Numbered from the stretch's first letter, positions 22,131-34,217 are shown. The stretch is 64,000 nucleotides of DNA from Rana temporaria (GCF_905171775.1 NC_053492.1:280894938-280958937); one strand, 5' to 3'. Numbers and translations: made by a program. The notes: generated by a model not told the origin, from the letters alone.

Positions 22131-22815
22131 TAAACCATCACCCCAAGCAACAAAGTCAAAAGCCTTGGAGTCATCTTTGATTCAGACATGACTATGGACG
22201 CACACATACGATCAGTAGTCAGCGGATCTTACCATCTTCTCCACCTACTGTGCAGACTCATCCCCTTTATCCCGGAAGAAGATATAGCAGTAGTGGTTGG
22301 AACAATCATCAATTCCCGACTCGTCTACGCAAACTCCTTCTACCTAAGACCTAAGTCATCCAGAACACGGCAACCAGACTGGTAATGGGGAAGAAACCCT
22401 GGGAATCAATCACCCCGTCCCTGAGGACTCTCCATTGGATAGCCGTAAAGGATTGAGTCACATTCAAGACCCTTGGCCTCACTCACAAATGCTCACAAGT
22501 AAACACTCCTCAATACTTAAGCGAGATAATAAAACCCGACGTCACCAATCGCATCCTCCTGTCAACTAACCAAAACCTCCTCCAAATCCCCAAATCCCAC
22601 TACAAATCTAAGGGAGAACGAAGATTTGCAGTCCAAGGACCTCGGCTCTGGAACGCTCTACCCACGACCATCCTCATGGAAGAAAACTATCTGGCTTTTA
22701 GGAAAAAACTAAAGACCCACCTCTTCCGAAGGATCAGGACGACACTGGATGCAAAAGCTCCTTGAGGCGATTTAGTTTGCATTTGTAGCGCTATACAAGT
22801 TACTCACTCACTCAC
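22128..22815 (+). pseudogene. CR1/L2/Rex-group LINE, ORF2 C-terminal remnant
   Basis: The plus strand reads LGVIFDSDMTMDAHIRSVV, then LVTGKKP (with a stop), ITPSLRTLHWIAVKDRVTFK and GPRLWNALPTTI, then FRKKLKTHLFRR, the ending typical of jockey-superclade LINEs. In-frame stops and shifts inactivate it. The terminal ACTC repeats at about 22800 fit the microsatellite tail of such LINEs. Confidence 0.75.
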
Positions 22816-22866
22816 TCTGTTAAGCTGTGGAAAAACTGTGCAATACCATCGTAAAGCTGTGTTTAA

Positions 22867-24987
22867 AAACGCATACAGTAGGTGCACGCGATATTGTGTC
22901 AATCTCGCTCCCTTTCTTGGCGAGATTGAGCACCTACGAGCCCCATCGCGGGAGCCAGCGCCGAGCTGGCTTGCCGCGATAGAGACAAAGCCGTCATAGA
23001 AGCGACGGGAGATCCGACTTGGATTCCCGCCAATTCTACACGTGTGCGGCGTTTGTTATGAATCCTGAGGGGGAAGTCCCCGCCGGATTTTAAATAAAAA
23101 TCCGGCATGGGTTCCCCCCTCAGGAGCATACCGGGCCCTTAGGTCTGTTATGGGTTGTAAGGAGAGCCCCCCTAAGCCGAAAAAACGGCGTAGGGGGTCC
23201 CCCTACAATCCATACCAGACCCGTATCCAAAGCACGCTACCCGGCCGGCCAGGAAGGGAGTGGGGACGAGCGAGCGCCCCCCCCCCCCCCCTCCTGAGCC
23301 GTACCAGGCTGCATGCCCTCAACATGGGGGGGTTGGGTGCTCTGGGGCAGGGGGGCGCACTGCGGCCCCCCACCTCAGAGCACCCTGTCCCCATGTTGAT
23401 GAGGACAGGGCCCCTTCCCGACAACCCTGGCCGTTGGTTGTCGGGGTATGCGGGCGGGAGGCTTATCGGAATCTGGGAGCCCCCTTTAATAAGGGGGCCC
23501 CCAGATACCGGCCCCCCACCCTAAGTGAATGGATATGGGGTACATCGTACCCCTAACCATTCACCTGTAGGAAAAATGTCAAAGTTAATAAACACACCAC
23601 ACAAGGGTTTTTAAAATAATTTATTTTTCTGCTCCGGAGGCTCCCCCTGTCTTCTTTATTAGCTCTTCTACCAGGGGGAGCTTCTTCTACCCACATGGGT
23701 AGGTATCACATGGGTAGGTACAGAGCATGATGGGACTGTGAGGCCTATATAGGTCCGATGAAAGCAGCGCACCTGCCATTTCAGCGAGAAGAGCCGGCGT
23801 GTCAACATCTGGAGAAGTGAAGAAGATGACGTCACAGCCCGGAAGAAGAAGAATACGTCACAGCACGGAAGAAGAAGATAGACGTTCAGCGCTAAAGGAG
23901 AAGGCACCGGACAGCTGGAGGAAGAACCGGGGTGCGCCGAGTCAACAGCGGAGAGCGGCGAACATAGAAGGAGACCCCCGGAGAGTTGAGAAGACCCCCC
24001 GGATAGCGGAGAAGACCCGTCGGTATAGCGGAAGAAGAAGCCCCCCCGCCGAAGACGCCGGAGGAAACCCGCCGGGGGGTGGGAGCTTTTTTAAAAGCGA
24101 CCCCCCCGGCGGTGGAAGAGAACCAGACGGCGGCCCCCACCCACCCGAAGACGTCAAAGAAGAAGCTCCCCCTGGTAGAAGAGCTAATAAAGAAGACAGG
24201 GGGAGCCTCCGGAGCAGAAAAATAAATTATTTTAAAAACCCTTTTGTGGTGTGTTTATTAACTTTGACATTTTTCCTACAGGTGAATGGTTAGGGGTACG
24301 ATGTACCCCATATCCATTCACTTAGGGTGGGGGGCCAGTATCTGGGGGCCCCCTTATTAAAGGGGGCTCCCAGATTCCGATAAGCCTCCCGCCCGCATAC
24401 CCCGACAACCAACGGCCAGGGTTGTCGGGAAGGGGCCCTGTCCTCATCAACATGGGGACAGGGTGCTCTGAGGTGGGGGGGCCGCAGTGCGCCCCCCTGC
24501 CCCAGAGCACCCAACCCCCCCATGTTGAGGGCATGCAGCCTGGTACGGCTCAGGAGGGGGGGGGGGGCGCTCGCTCGTCCCCACTCCCTTCCTGGCCGGC
24601 CGGGTAGCGTGCTTTGGATACGGGTCTGGTATGGATTGTAGGGGGACCCCCTACGCCGTTTTTTCGGCATATGGGGGGGCTCTCCTTACAACCCATAACA
24701 GACCTAAGGGCCCGGTATGCTCCTGAGGGGGGAACCCATGCCGGATTTGTATTTAAAATCCGGCGGGGACTTCCCCCTCAGGATTCATAACAAACGCCGC
24801 ACACGTGTAGAATTGGCGGGAATCCAAGTCGGATCTCCCGTCGCTTCTATGACGCGCTTTCTGGGATGTGCTGTCACTATTCCAGTGAGTGCGAGATGTC
24901 GGCGAGATCTCGGCACCATGTCGCCGAGAATCAGCGCGATGCTGTCGTGCTAAAAACACAATATCACAAACACCTACTGTAGGTGTT
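22867..24987. mobile_element. 2.1-kb inverted-repeat element at a TTAA site, module copy 2
   Basis: TTAA lies on both sides (22863-22866 and 24988-24991). The terminal repeats share TACAGTAGGTG and GATATTGTG. Arms of about 700 bp (roughly 22995-23690 and 24155-24855) are near-perfect reverse complements around a 460-bp centre. The centre contains CTATATAGG at about 23752, TGACGTCA at 23827-23834 and GA-rich sequence; the right arm adds AATAAA signals at about 24186 and 24220, a GT-rich stretch and the GTGAATG/CATTCAC hairpin. Frames of 120-165 codons on both strands mirror each other and look non-coding. The element interrupts an older minus-strand LINE. Confidence 0.8.
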
Positions 24988-24991
24988 TTAA

Positions 24992-26200
24992 ATTTAGAAG
25001 GGCATGTTGGGCTAGGAAAGAGACCAGAGAGTCCACTAATTTGCAAATCAACTGGAAAGCATCTTTGCTGAACTTGAGGCAGGTCCACCACACATGAATA
25101 AAAGTTCCCACTTGGCCACACTCCTGAAAACACTGAGTAGAATAGCCCAGAACATAATGAGCTATTCAAGAGGGACTAGATACAATCTTATCATACCTTG
25201 ATCTCGACTGCTAAAACATTAGGGAAACAGGATTTTGTAGTTTCCCATTTATGACTCCAGTCATGTATATCAAAGTCTAGTCCAAGATCTGATGACCATT
25301 TTTGACTTCAGGAGTGGAGTTATTGGGAAGAGGATGTCTATAGCATAAAATATATAAGAGAAACCAGGCCCTGTACATGTGGATCATTAACACATTTGAA
25401 TTTGAAAGGGGTGTATATCCTGGGTCCACCAGGGTAACCAATGTTATGTTGAAGAAAATGCTTATTTTTCTGGGAATGAAATAGTTCTCATTGTGGGAAT
25501 TTATTCTCATATAAGAAAATGTTTTAACACCATCTTTAGTAAATATAAGTCTTTCCTGGGTAAGATTCCTGGTGGTCCTTTTTTTAAAGTACTGAGGGGT
25601 ACAGAAGCCTAAGGGAAATACAGTCCCAAACCTGTAAGGTGAAATTTATAATGGGGTTAGGAAGGTGGCACCTGTCTGAGGGATGGAGCCAAAATAGATT
25701 GCTGACTCAAGGGTCACATTCTATGGCTTCAAGAATCATCCAAATGAGGGTTTCAGAAGCAGCGTGAAGTTTAGGTATCTGAGCAAGTTGCTTGAAAATA
25801 TTTCATAAGATGCAGTAGACCTCCTGAAAGTTTGCTCCTGGTGAGAGTCAACCTACTCAGGTGAAGTCTAGTGTGGTGCCATACAAAGGAGGTTATTTTT
25901 CATTGTAAAGGCAGGACCCAAAAATTATACAACATCTTGGAGAGATATGTCATGTTCTTAGCTGCTGCTCTATCAAGCCAGGATATTGGATACATATCTT
26001 ATTCAGCCAGGAGAGATTCCGGTTTATGTAACAAGCAAAGATAATTAACCATTTATAGCACATCATATATCAGGTGGATACCCAAGTTCTAAGTTGTTTG
26101 GCGTTGGAAGGTAAAGTTAATCTGCCTTGGCTTTGTTTTGATTGACCTATAGGCCTGATAATTGTGTATGATCAATGACAAAAAGTGATTGTCTTTCAAA
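24992..26200 (-). pseudogene. Tx1/L1-like LINE ORF2 C-terminal remnant
   Basis: The minus strand contains KWSSDLGLDFDIHDW, HKWETTKSCFPN and CGQVGTFIHVWWTC, then FLAQHALLNL. These phrases are typical of the ORF2 C-terminal domain after the RT, including the Cys-His motif. Further upstream, towards 26200, weaker matches continue. Many stops show that it is old. Confidence 0.7.
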
Positions 26201-26677
26201 ATATACAATTATCATTTTTTATGCATATTTGATACTTAGTATATTGATTTAAATATATTTACTTATGTTACAAGTTTTGTTTGCTATTTCTTACATTACA
26301 TTGGATAGTATTTAAGGTATACCTGCCATTAAAGAAATCGGTAGAGTGTCACAGATGACCTGATAAATGATCACGTCAAGTAAATGAATTGGAGTGAAGT
26401 CAGAACTCTAGTGCATCATGTTTACATATCCATGAGTCAGAAAGTATTGATGACATAGCCAGGCAAATAACATTTCAGAAAGAAGTCATCAATGACAGCC
26501 TACATATTACATTCAGTATAAGTTTCCGTAAAGCTCCACTGTATTCCACATGCAAATTGGGCATCTAGCTATTATGCATGAGATCCACCGGCATTTTCAT
26601 GCAGTTGGAAGGCAAGGAGTCGGAATTCTGGGTGTTTATGTTTGGATGCATGCTGCCCTAAATGTCAGTGCAGCCTC
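26201..26677. other. No gene seen
   Basis: AT-rich DNA between the LINE remnant and the Harbinger element. Confidence 0.45.
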
Positions 26678-26832
26678 TTAGGCCTTGTACTCACGACCGG
26701 ATCTGTGCGCTGGAAACTGTCTGCCCGACAGTTTCCGGCGTACAAGGCTGATTTGTGTTTTGTTCCGCTGGCGTGTACACACCAGCGGACCAAATTCCCG
26801 TCGTACCGGAACGCGTGCACGTAAACTACGTA

Positions 26833-26848
26833 CGACGTCACTATAAAG
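26833..26848 (+). promoter_or_regulatory. CRE-like site and TATA box before the Harbinger transposase
   Basis: CGACGTCA (26833-26840) is followed by TATAAAG (26842-26848), 320 bp upstream of the transposase ATG. Position and orientation fit a core promoter. Confidence 0.5.
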
Positions 26849-27169
26849 GGGAAGACCAAAGTTAATGGCGCCGCCCTCTGTTCCTCTTTTGCTAGTTACG
26901 TGTTTGCTTGTGTTAGTGAAGGTTTGGTTAGAGCTGATTCGCGCTTCTCGGTCTCCAGGCTTTGACAGCGTGTATTCACGGGTTCAGTGCGTGTGCTTGC
27001 GGTAACGTAGTTGTCATTCGGCTATAGGCAAGCAGGTTGTTTCTGCTTTAGCAGTTGCATCCTGTGCGCTCGTATCTGTTTGTCACGCGTTTGTCGCAGG
27101 TAGTGCTGGATTTGCGAGTGCTTTCTGTTTCAGTGTGTTCTTGACTGACCAGCCGGCCGGTTTGAAGCC

Positions 27170-28834
27170 ATGATGGAGCAGCAGCGTCAATTTTCGCGAG
27201 TTGGTGCTGTTTATGGGATGGCTGCTGGATATGTTCATTTGTCCAGTACTTTGGCCAGAAACAGGGGGCGGAGGCGTTTCTGGACCAAGAATTGGTTGCG
27301 CCAGCGTGACCAGTTCTCACATATGCCTCTGCTTAGGGAACTCCAGGAGAATAATCCTAATGACTTTAGGAATTTTCTCCGCATGACGGACCCCGTATTC
27401 AACCGTCTGCTGGATCTTCTGTCCCCCTATATCACGAGGCAGGACACTGTGATGCGCCAAGCCATCACGGCCGAGCAGAGGCTTATTGCCACGTTGCGGT
27501 ACCTGGCGACTGGGAGGAGCCTGCAGGACCTCAAGTTCTCGACAGGCATCTCTCCGCAGGCGCTTGGGGTCATCATACCGGACACGTGTGCTGCCATCAT
27601 CAAAGTTATGCATGAGGAGTATATTAAGGTAAGTTTCCTGGCTCTAATAATGTGGCCAACTAACTTTATTTATATTTTCCCAGATATGCTGTGTGTTTAA
27701 CTAACGTTAGCTTTTCTCCCTATGCATGTTGATATCAGCTTTACATGTTTTATTCTTGGCCTACCTGCATATTTGTCCCTTACCCAATATTAACCTGTCC
27801 AGCATGCTATCCTAGGGACAAACCCACCTTGCCATTTTTTCAAACAGGACTTTTTGGTTTTTTTTTCCCCCCCCCCCCCCCCCTTCAAACTTTTATTGTC
27901 CCCATCAGAGGGCTGTGGAGTCTCTTAATGAAGTGGCCCTATATATTTCATTTCCCAAATTCTCCATGCACATTTTTCTAATGCTATTTTAATACTGTGA
28001 ACTGTCACAAGGATGCTTGTAGGATGTATTTGTTACAAAGTACTAAATCTCTAATTTTGTTTGTCCCCACAGCTACCCTCCACACCACAGGAATGGCAGT
28101 CTGTGGCTTCCCAATTTGCCCAGCGGTGTGATTTTCCAAACTGCGGTGGAGCAATAGATGGGAAACACGTCCGCATTGTGCCCCCACCCCGCTCGGGGTC
28201 CTACTATTATAATTACAAGGGTTATCATAGTATTGTGTTGATGGCGGTGGTGTCGGCACATTATGAGTTTCTATATGTGGACGTGGGGAAGAACGGCCGG
28301 ATGTCTGATGGGGGAGTGTTCGCACGGACTGATTTCTATGATCGTCTCCAAGCTGGTGGTCTGGCATTGCCACCAGATGAAGATAATGTGGAAGGACTTC
28401 CGTTTGTGTTCCTAGCGGACGAGGCTTTCGGGCTTGGTCCTCACCTCATGCGGCCTTTTCCCCAGAGGACCCTCACCTCAGAGAGGAGTGTGTTTAATTT
28501 TCGGTTGGCCAGGGCTCGGAGGGTAGTCGAGAATGCCTTTGGGATACTCACCAACCGGTTCCGCCTGTTCAGGACATCGATACATCTGGCGGAATATAAA
28601 TTGGACACCGTTGTATTTGCCTGCTGCATTTTGCACAACTTTTTACGCAGGCACTCCCAGACGTACCTACCCGACATCGGTTCTGAGGCAAGACTACCCT
28701 CAGATCCCCTTCCCGGGCTGGACACTGGTCGCGCTGGCTTGGCCCCCCAATCAGCTCGTGAGGTACGCGACAAATATGTTGAGTACTTCATGGGTCGGGG
28801 GGCCATTGCTATGCCAGATCATATTTCTTTCTAA
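27170..28834 (+). CDS. PIF-Harbinger DDE transposase (HARBI1-like), two exons
   Basis: Exon 1 is 27170-27628 (153 codons, donor GTAAGT). The intron is 27629-28072 (acceptor CCCCACAG). Exon 2 is 28073-28834, giving 406 residues with a phase-0 junction and no stops. The nuclease part matches the DDE_Tnp_4 family: GAIDGKHV with Asp182, LYVDVGKNGRMSDGG with Asp223 and Asp232, LADEAFGLGPHLMRPFP, and RVVENAFGIL with the expected catalytic Glu. The N-terminal FWTKNWLRQRD and FRNFLRMT segments are typical of HARBI1-type proteins. It would cut and rejoin element ends in the nucleus, usually with a Myb-like partner. An AATAAA-like signal lies near 28868. Confidence 0.9.
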
Positions 28835-29654
28835 TTCGGCCCCCAAAGAAAGGAATATTCTAAAAAATAATAAATAATTAGACCATTGGACTTTATACAG
28901 TTGTTTGTCATTAATGCTTTTTCTCTTTTTCTGTCTTCCTGGTTCTCTAACTAACTTCTTCAATTGTAATGCATAATTGATTTCTCCACTTTTAGTAACT
29001 AACCACATTTTGCACAGTATTCACTCATCTACAAACAGGGTATTGAGTCTAGAAATAAGAAGCAACTCCATTTGTAAATGTTGAGGTCAATTTTTCTTTA
29101 ATTTTGCTTGTTCATGACCCCAAAAAAATTTTTTGAGTTTTTTCATTACTCCCTGCTTTTGTACTTAGGAGTCTTCAAAAGTTTTTAAAAGTTTTTTTTT
29201 TTTTTCAGGTAATTCAACCAAAAATATTATGCAGATTATACATTTATTAACAAGTTCACTTTTTTTTCCTCAAATATAGTTAGATTTATTGTTAACATAT
29301 ATATATATATATAGATTATATTTGGTGGGGTGTTTACCGCCTTAAATTTTTTTTTGGCCATATTTTTTAGGCACAAAAAACAATAATTTTGTAACCATTT
29401 TTGTTCTTTTTGGTGTGTTTTTCTAAAAGAAAATTTTTTGGTGAGAATTTGGAGTCAAATCTCTACTTCACTAAATTCAGTGATTAGAGAGATTTATAAT
29501 TCTATATATATATTTACAAAAATTTTTGGCGTTGTTTATTCTTTATGGTCTAAACTTTATAGTATCCCAAAATGTTCAACATGCTCAAAAAGTAACAAAA
29601 TCCAATTCCAAAAATATAAAAACTCACAACAGCAGTCAGTCATGGTGTGCTTTC
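28835..29654. other. 3' flank of the transposase gene, AT-rich
   Basis: No gene seen. It contains T- and A-rich runs and a short TA repeat at about 29298-29313. Confidence 0.5.
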
Positions 29655-29915
29655 ACACTGGAACACGCCAAAATTGGAAGATACACACATTCAGTGCAAA
29701 CTCGCCAAATGTCATTGGTTCAACAGACAAATGGCCACATGTGCTATCTGACATCATGGGTGATCAATGTCTGTGTTTTGTGGGAGCAAACCCTTCCTCT
29801 CAACTACTTGAGGATGGAGGAGGGGGTTGGACCCACAAAGCACAGACATTAGATATTCTGTGATGGCAGATAGCACATGTTGGCACACTGTGTGTGTATC
29901 TTCAAATTTTGGCGT
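29655..29915. repeat. Palindrome between convergent Harbinger genes
   Basis: The arm beginning CGCCAAAATTGGAAGATACA (about 29668) pairs imperfectly with the reverse complement of the arm ending near 29910. Shared words include ACATGTGCTATCTG and TGTCTGTG.TTTGTGGG. It lies between the 3' ends of the transposase and the Myb gene. Confidence 0.7.
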
Positions 29916-29972
29916 ATTCATTATTCAAACTGTTAAAATGTTTGTGGGGGCGGGGGATGGGCGGGGGGTGTT

Positions 29973-31728
29973 TCAGTCTTTGACACGGCCCATCATGTCA
30001 ATAATGTTCTTAAAATTAGATTCGATGACCATCATTCTTTGCCGCATATTGTCCATTTCCGTGCTGCATTCCAAAAGGACATTTGTTACATTCTGTTCCA
30101 TGAGAAACATCCTTTCACGCATATTGTGCATTTCAGTGCTGCACTCCATTACCTGCTGAATAATTATAGCAGCACTTGCACGTGAAAATATTGGCACACC
30201 ATCCTCCTCCCCTAAAACAAAAAAAAAAAATGGCATTTACAATATTATTTTTCAATGAGGCCTATCTACATATGTTTTTTTGAATCAAGCTAGGGTGACA
30301 CTGACCTGATGGGCTTCTCCTTTCCACCTCTTCGACATCTTCTATCACTCCTCCTTCTTCCACCACCTCCCCATCATCTTCAATCACTCCTCCTTCTTCC
30401 ACCACTTCCCCATCATCTTGGACTCCTCCTTCATCCATCAATCCACCTTCTTTCAATTCGCCAAATTGTTCTTCCGCCACTTGCCCTTCATCTGCTATGA
30501 CTTCTAAGTCCAAAATTACTTCTTCCTCCTCTCTTCCTTCCTCCTTTCTTCCTTCCTCCTCTCCTTCCACATCCTCCTCTCCTTCCACATCCTCCTCTCC
30601 TTCCACATCCTCTTCTCCTTCCACATTCTCCTCTCCTTCCACATCCTCTTCTCCTTCCACATCCTCCTCCTCCTCCACATGTTGAGATGGCAGATTTTGG
30701 CCTTGTCTGGCCCTCTCTGCCTCCTCCAAATGCTGGCGACTTCTTTCCCCTGAAATAAACCAAAAAAAATGTAGACTCATCAGCACACAGATATTGGAGA
30801 GCATAAATCGCACACATTGCTTAGAAGATGCTTTCATTTAGTTACTTTTATCTTTCACCAAACCTACATTTTGCAATTACTTCTATATGGCAAGCTCTGA
30901 TCCTGCCCCTTTTTAGCAAAGTGACACACATGGATGTCCCCCCTAAACTGTATTTCTGGGAGACCCTACCAAAACCCATTTTTGATTTGGGGAGACACAG
31001 GTGCTCTGCATTGCAGATGTGAAAACATCTGCTTTATTACCACTGTTTTTAGAATGAATCCTGTTTGCCTTTCCCATTCTCATACTTTTTTTTTCTAGAA
31101 CTAGCTTTTACACAATGTTTACAAACAAAGTTTTTGGCCAGTGAGCCATGTCCAGGTGTGTTGTTCCTGGAATAACCGAGCCTTTCTGATAAACTATGTG
31201 ATGTTACGTTGTTTACTAAGAACACTGTTTGTAAATATGTAGTTATTTATGTTCTAAAAAATAAATAACAACATGTCTTTAAAATTACAAGCAGGCCAAG
31301 GAGGCAGATGGTGAAATATACATGGCAACACATTATTGCAGACAATCACCACCCCCCCCCCCAAACCCAATATATATTTACTTACTTTTACGCAGAATTT
31401 TAAGTATTTTCTTCATCTGATGTGGCTCCCTCAATTTTAAGTCTGACCATCGTTTCCTCAGCTGTTCCTTGGACCTGGTGATCCCAAACATCCTCTGCAT
31501 TCTCCTCGCCACCTTGTCCATAATATGTGCCTTTCGGCGGTTAGGGGTCTTGTATGGCCCTAATTCACCATCATAGTCCTTTTTTCGCATGATGTAAACT
31601 AACTCCACCATTTCCTGGAACCGCATATTAGTGGCTTTATATCTTCTTTTCCTTGATCGGGACGTCCCTGCCTCTGTCCCTTCACTTGTGGCATGAGAGC
31701 ATCGTGCCCGCTCGTGTGACATCGCCAT
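29973..31728 (-). CDS. NAIF1-like Myb/SANT protein of the Harbinger element, three exons
   Basis: Start ATG at 31728 (MAMSHERAR). Exon 1 is 31728-31386 with donor GTAAGT, exon 2 is about 30749-30306 with donor GTCAGT, and exon 3 is 30211-29973. The joined length is 1,026 nt, or 341 residues, with matching phases at both junctions. Residues of about 35-110 form a Myb_DNA-bind_5-type domain (RFQEMVELVY, then GITRSKEQLRKRWSDLK). Exon 2 is strongly acidic, with about seven copies of a VEGEED unit. Exon 3 has heptad-like MECSTEMHNMRERM and LECSTEMDNMRQRM repeats, a likely coiled coil. In known Harbinger elements such a protein carries the transposase to DNA. Exon 2's boundary may be off by one base. 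Confidence 0.8.
30540..30680. repeat. Acidic-codon minisatellite inside the Myb gene
   Basis: An 18-bp CTCCTCTCCTTCCACATC unit is repeated about seven times. On the minus strand it encodes the GEEDVE repeat. The other-strand Ser/Pro frame is a shadow. Confidence 0.85.
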
Positions 31729-32661
31729 CTTTCCTTTCCCACAGAGATTATGGGCGTGGAAAAGATGAATTCTTACGCCATGGGCGGAGAAGAGGGCGGC
31801 GTTTAATACATACGCGGAGTGTAGAGAATGCAAACAACGTGTTTACGTCCGTTACGCGGAGAATCTTCGAGCGCATCCAGAACATACACAGTTAACGCCA
31901 TATTTCCTAAAATCATTGATTAGGGGCCTCGCAAAGGTGACGAGGGCGGGGTTTCATAAATACGCGGAGTGTTTAAAAGGTTTACGCCGTGATTACGCAT
32001 CTTACGCGGTAATTAGGCGAGCGTGAGAAACGAGGAGCGAGAGACAGGAAGGTAAGGAAATTAAAAATGTGATCAGCAGAGGCCTTGAAAATGTAGACAC
32101 ATGGGATGGGGGTTTGGGCTGTTGGTTGCACCCTTTTTAAGCTATTCTGTCTATGGGGTACCACAATGTTATTTTGGTATCCAAATGCTTTTGGACACCT
32201 CACAAAATAGAGATGTGAACAATGCTGTACCTCATTGACAAGTTTTTGAATGGTGTATTCAGATCAGGCAAAGTATTGTTCAAGTGTTGGTTGTACAGAG
32301 GTCATTAGGAAGTGTCTTTTATGTCATCCATTGTCAGGGGTATGAGATTTACACATGAAAGAGTGCCTAGATGAAAACTGTCATTTGTAAGCATTGTTTA
32401 ATTTAATATATTTAAAATATTTACTGCAATGTGAACAATGGCTCTGCATCTAGCAAATCAATGTTTGGTACAAGCAATGCGGCCGAGCTGCCAATCATTG
32501 TTTAAACAAGAGAGACTGTGTTTGGAATTAGATATAGGTAATAAATTTGAAGACACATATTAGATCAAGGTCAACGCTGATCCTTTGGAATATTTATTTT
32601 TCTGTGGTTTATGTTTTTGTAATCTAGACTCAAAAAGAAATATAATTTTTCAAAAATTGCA
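31729..32661. promoter_or_regulatory. Divergent intergenic region between the Myb and MADF genes
   Basis: Two related segments about 150 bp apart (near 31790-31825 and 31938-31975) share GAGGGCGG, GTTT.ATA, TACGCGGAGTGT and later TTACGCGG words. The CpG-rich block 31740-32040 sits between two diverging start codons, so it probably contains the promoters of both. The 600 bp after 32060 are AT-rich, with nothing else recognised. Confidence 0.45.
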
Positions 32662-33994
32662 ATGGACCTCCTACAAAGCAAGGAATCTATAGAGGCCTTA
32701 CTTCAAAAATACCAGGACACGCCCATCCTGTGGAATTCAAAACACTCGTTATATTGCAATAAAGAGGTACGAGCGGCAGCACTAGAAGAGCTAGCAAATT
32801 ATATGCAAACTTGGGTGCCAGGATGCACTGCCAACATGGTGAAGGATAAACTTGCCAACCTCAGAAGCACATACAGGAGAGCATACAAAGCTAATAAAAT
32901 CAAAAAATCGGGAGCAGCAGCAAGACAAGCAAAGGAACCCAAACTGTGGTATTATAAACAGATGGCTTTTTTGCGGGACGAAATGGAAGGCAGGAAAACG
33001 ATGTCCAGTCTTTCTTCCAACCTTTCCTCCATGCTACCTTCCAGCGGACATTCCCCAGAAGACCACAGCCCTGCAGAGTCGGAGGAAGAGGGCCTGGCTG
33101 ACAGAGATGCAGATCTGCCACCCTTCGATGAGGAGGTATAGTAGTTTCCTCTATATTTATGGCGTAAATAATTCTTGGTGGATTATTGATTAGATATTGT
33201 AAAAAAAAAACCAAGCTGGAAAAAAGCAAACAAAAAGGTGTACAGACAAATAGGTGTCAGGGATGACAACTGCAGGGGTCAGAAGTAGAGTGTATTCAAG
33301 TAATAATGAACAGAAAATACTGAACGAAAAACATGAAAATGAGTGTGGTTTTATTTAGCGAAATTGTAAAAAAATTCTTTTTTTTTACACACAGGAAGAA
33401 GAGATCAGCCAGGAGGTGGCAGATCCTCAGGTGTCTGTCAGCCAGGAGGAGGCCGGGGTCAGTGGCAGCCAGGAGGAGGCCGGGGTCAGTGGCAGCCAGG
33501 AGGAGGCCGGGGTCAGTGGCAGCCAGGAGGAGGCCGGGGTCAGTGGCAGCCAGGAGGAGGCTGGGCCCAGTGGCCTGCAGCAGGTCCACCCGGCCAGGAG
33601 AACCACCACCAGCCAGTCTTCTCCCCCCCAGGTGAGGCCATCAGGCCGAAGGAGGCAGTTGAGGCCTGTGGAGGAGGCAAGCCTCCGCATGATCCAGGAG
33701 GCAAGCGCCATCATGAGGGCCCCCCTGAACCCCACAGAGGCCTTCAGTGCCTCATTGGCCCATGATTTAAATGAAGGGGAGGAGGACCAGAGAAGACTGG
33801 CAAAGGCCCTGATGAACCAGGTCCTTTGGTGGATGCAGAGGGGCCTGCTGACCCCAGACACTGGGCTATGTGACCCGGCCCGGCTTGCGGAACACCATCC
33901 TCCTGCTGCCACATCAACCCCACCTGCAAGACCCCGTGTTCGATCCGCTGGAAGGCTGCCTGGAGGGAAGGCTGGAAAGAGGAGGAAACGTTGA
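32662..33994 (+). CDS. MADF-domain protein of the Harbinger element, two exons
   Basis: Exon 1 is 32662-33135 (158 codons). The intron starts GTATAG and ends TTTTTTTACACACAG. Exon 2 is 33395-33994. The phase-0 junction gives 357 residues. The first 105 residues form a MADF domain: EALLQKYQDTPILW, ANYMQTWVPGC and KLANLRSTYRR, then PKLWYYKQMAFL. The middle is Glu/Ser-rich and carries five copies of the 9-residue unit GSQEEAGVS. The C-terminus is basic, ending GKAGKRRKR, a probable nuclear signal. MADF proteins bind DNA and contact partners. Its presence beside a Myb protein in the same element is unusual. Confidence 0.8.
33434..33570. repeat. 27-bp minisatellite in the MADF gene
   Basis: Five in-frame copies of GGCAGCCAGGAGGAGGCCGG plus GGTCAGT, each 27 bp and so preserving the frame. 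Confidence 0.9.
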
Positions 33995-34211
33995 TTTTCT
34001 GCCTTCCATTTCCTTCAACATAAAGGACATCTTGTTTGTACTACCACAGTTTGGGTTCCTTTGTTTGTGTGCTGCTGCTTCATATTTTTGTGTTTGGCTC
34101 CTGAGGCTTGGAAGTTTATCCTTCACCATGTTGGAAATGCAAGTTTGCATATAGTTTGCTATCTATTCTAGTGCTGCCGTTCTTTTTATTTTTTGTGATG
34201 ACATTTGCCTG

Positions 34212-34217
34212 AATAAA
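34212..34217 (+). terminator. AATAAA signal after the MADF gene
   Basis: A canonical AATAAA 218 bp after the stop codon, followed by a T-rich stretch. Confidence 0.55.

Noticed and set aside
23150..24670. Frames of 120-165 codons in the inverted-repeat element
   Set aside because: The same peptides appear from both arms on opposite strands because the arms are inverted copies. Composition follows base bias and no family is recognisable.
30540..30680. Considered as a CRISPR array
   Set aside because: The repeat is contiguous with no spacers and encodes an in-frame acidic peptide. The genome is plainly vertebrate.
30309..30685. Ser/Pro/Leu-rich plus-strand frames
   Set aside because: They are the reverse of the acidic repeat in the Myb gene.
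33427..33912. 161-codon antisense frame over the MADF gene
   Set aside because: It mirrors the minisatellite and the GC-rich exon. The plus strand has the recognisable domain and splice sites.
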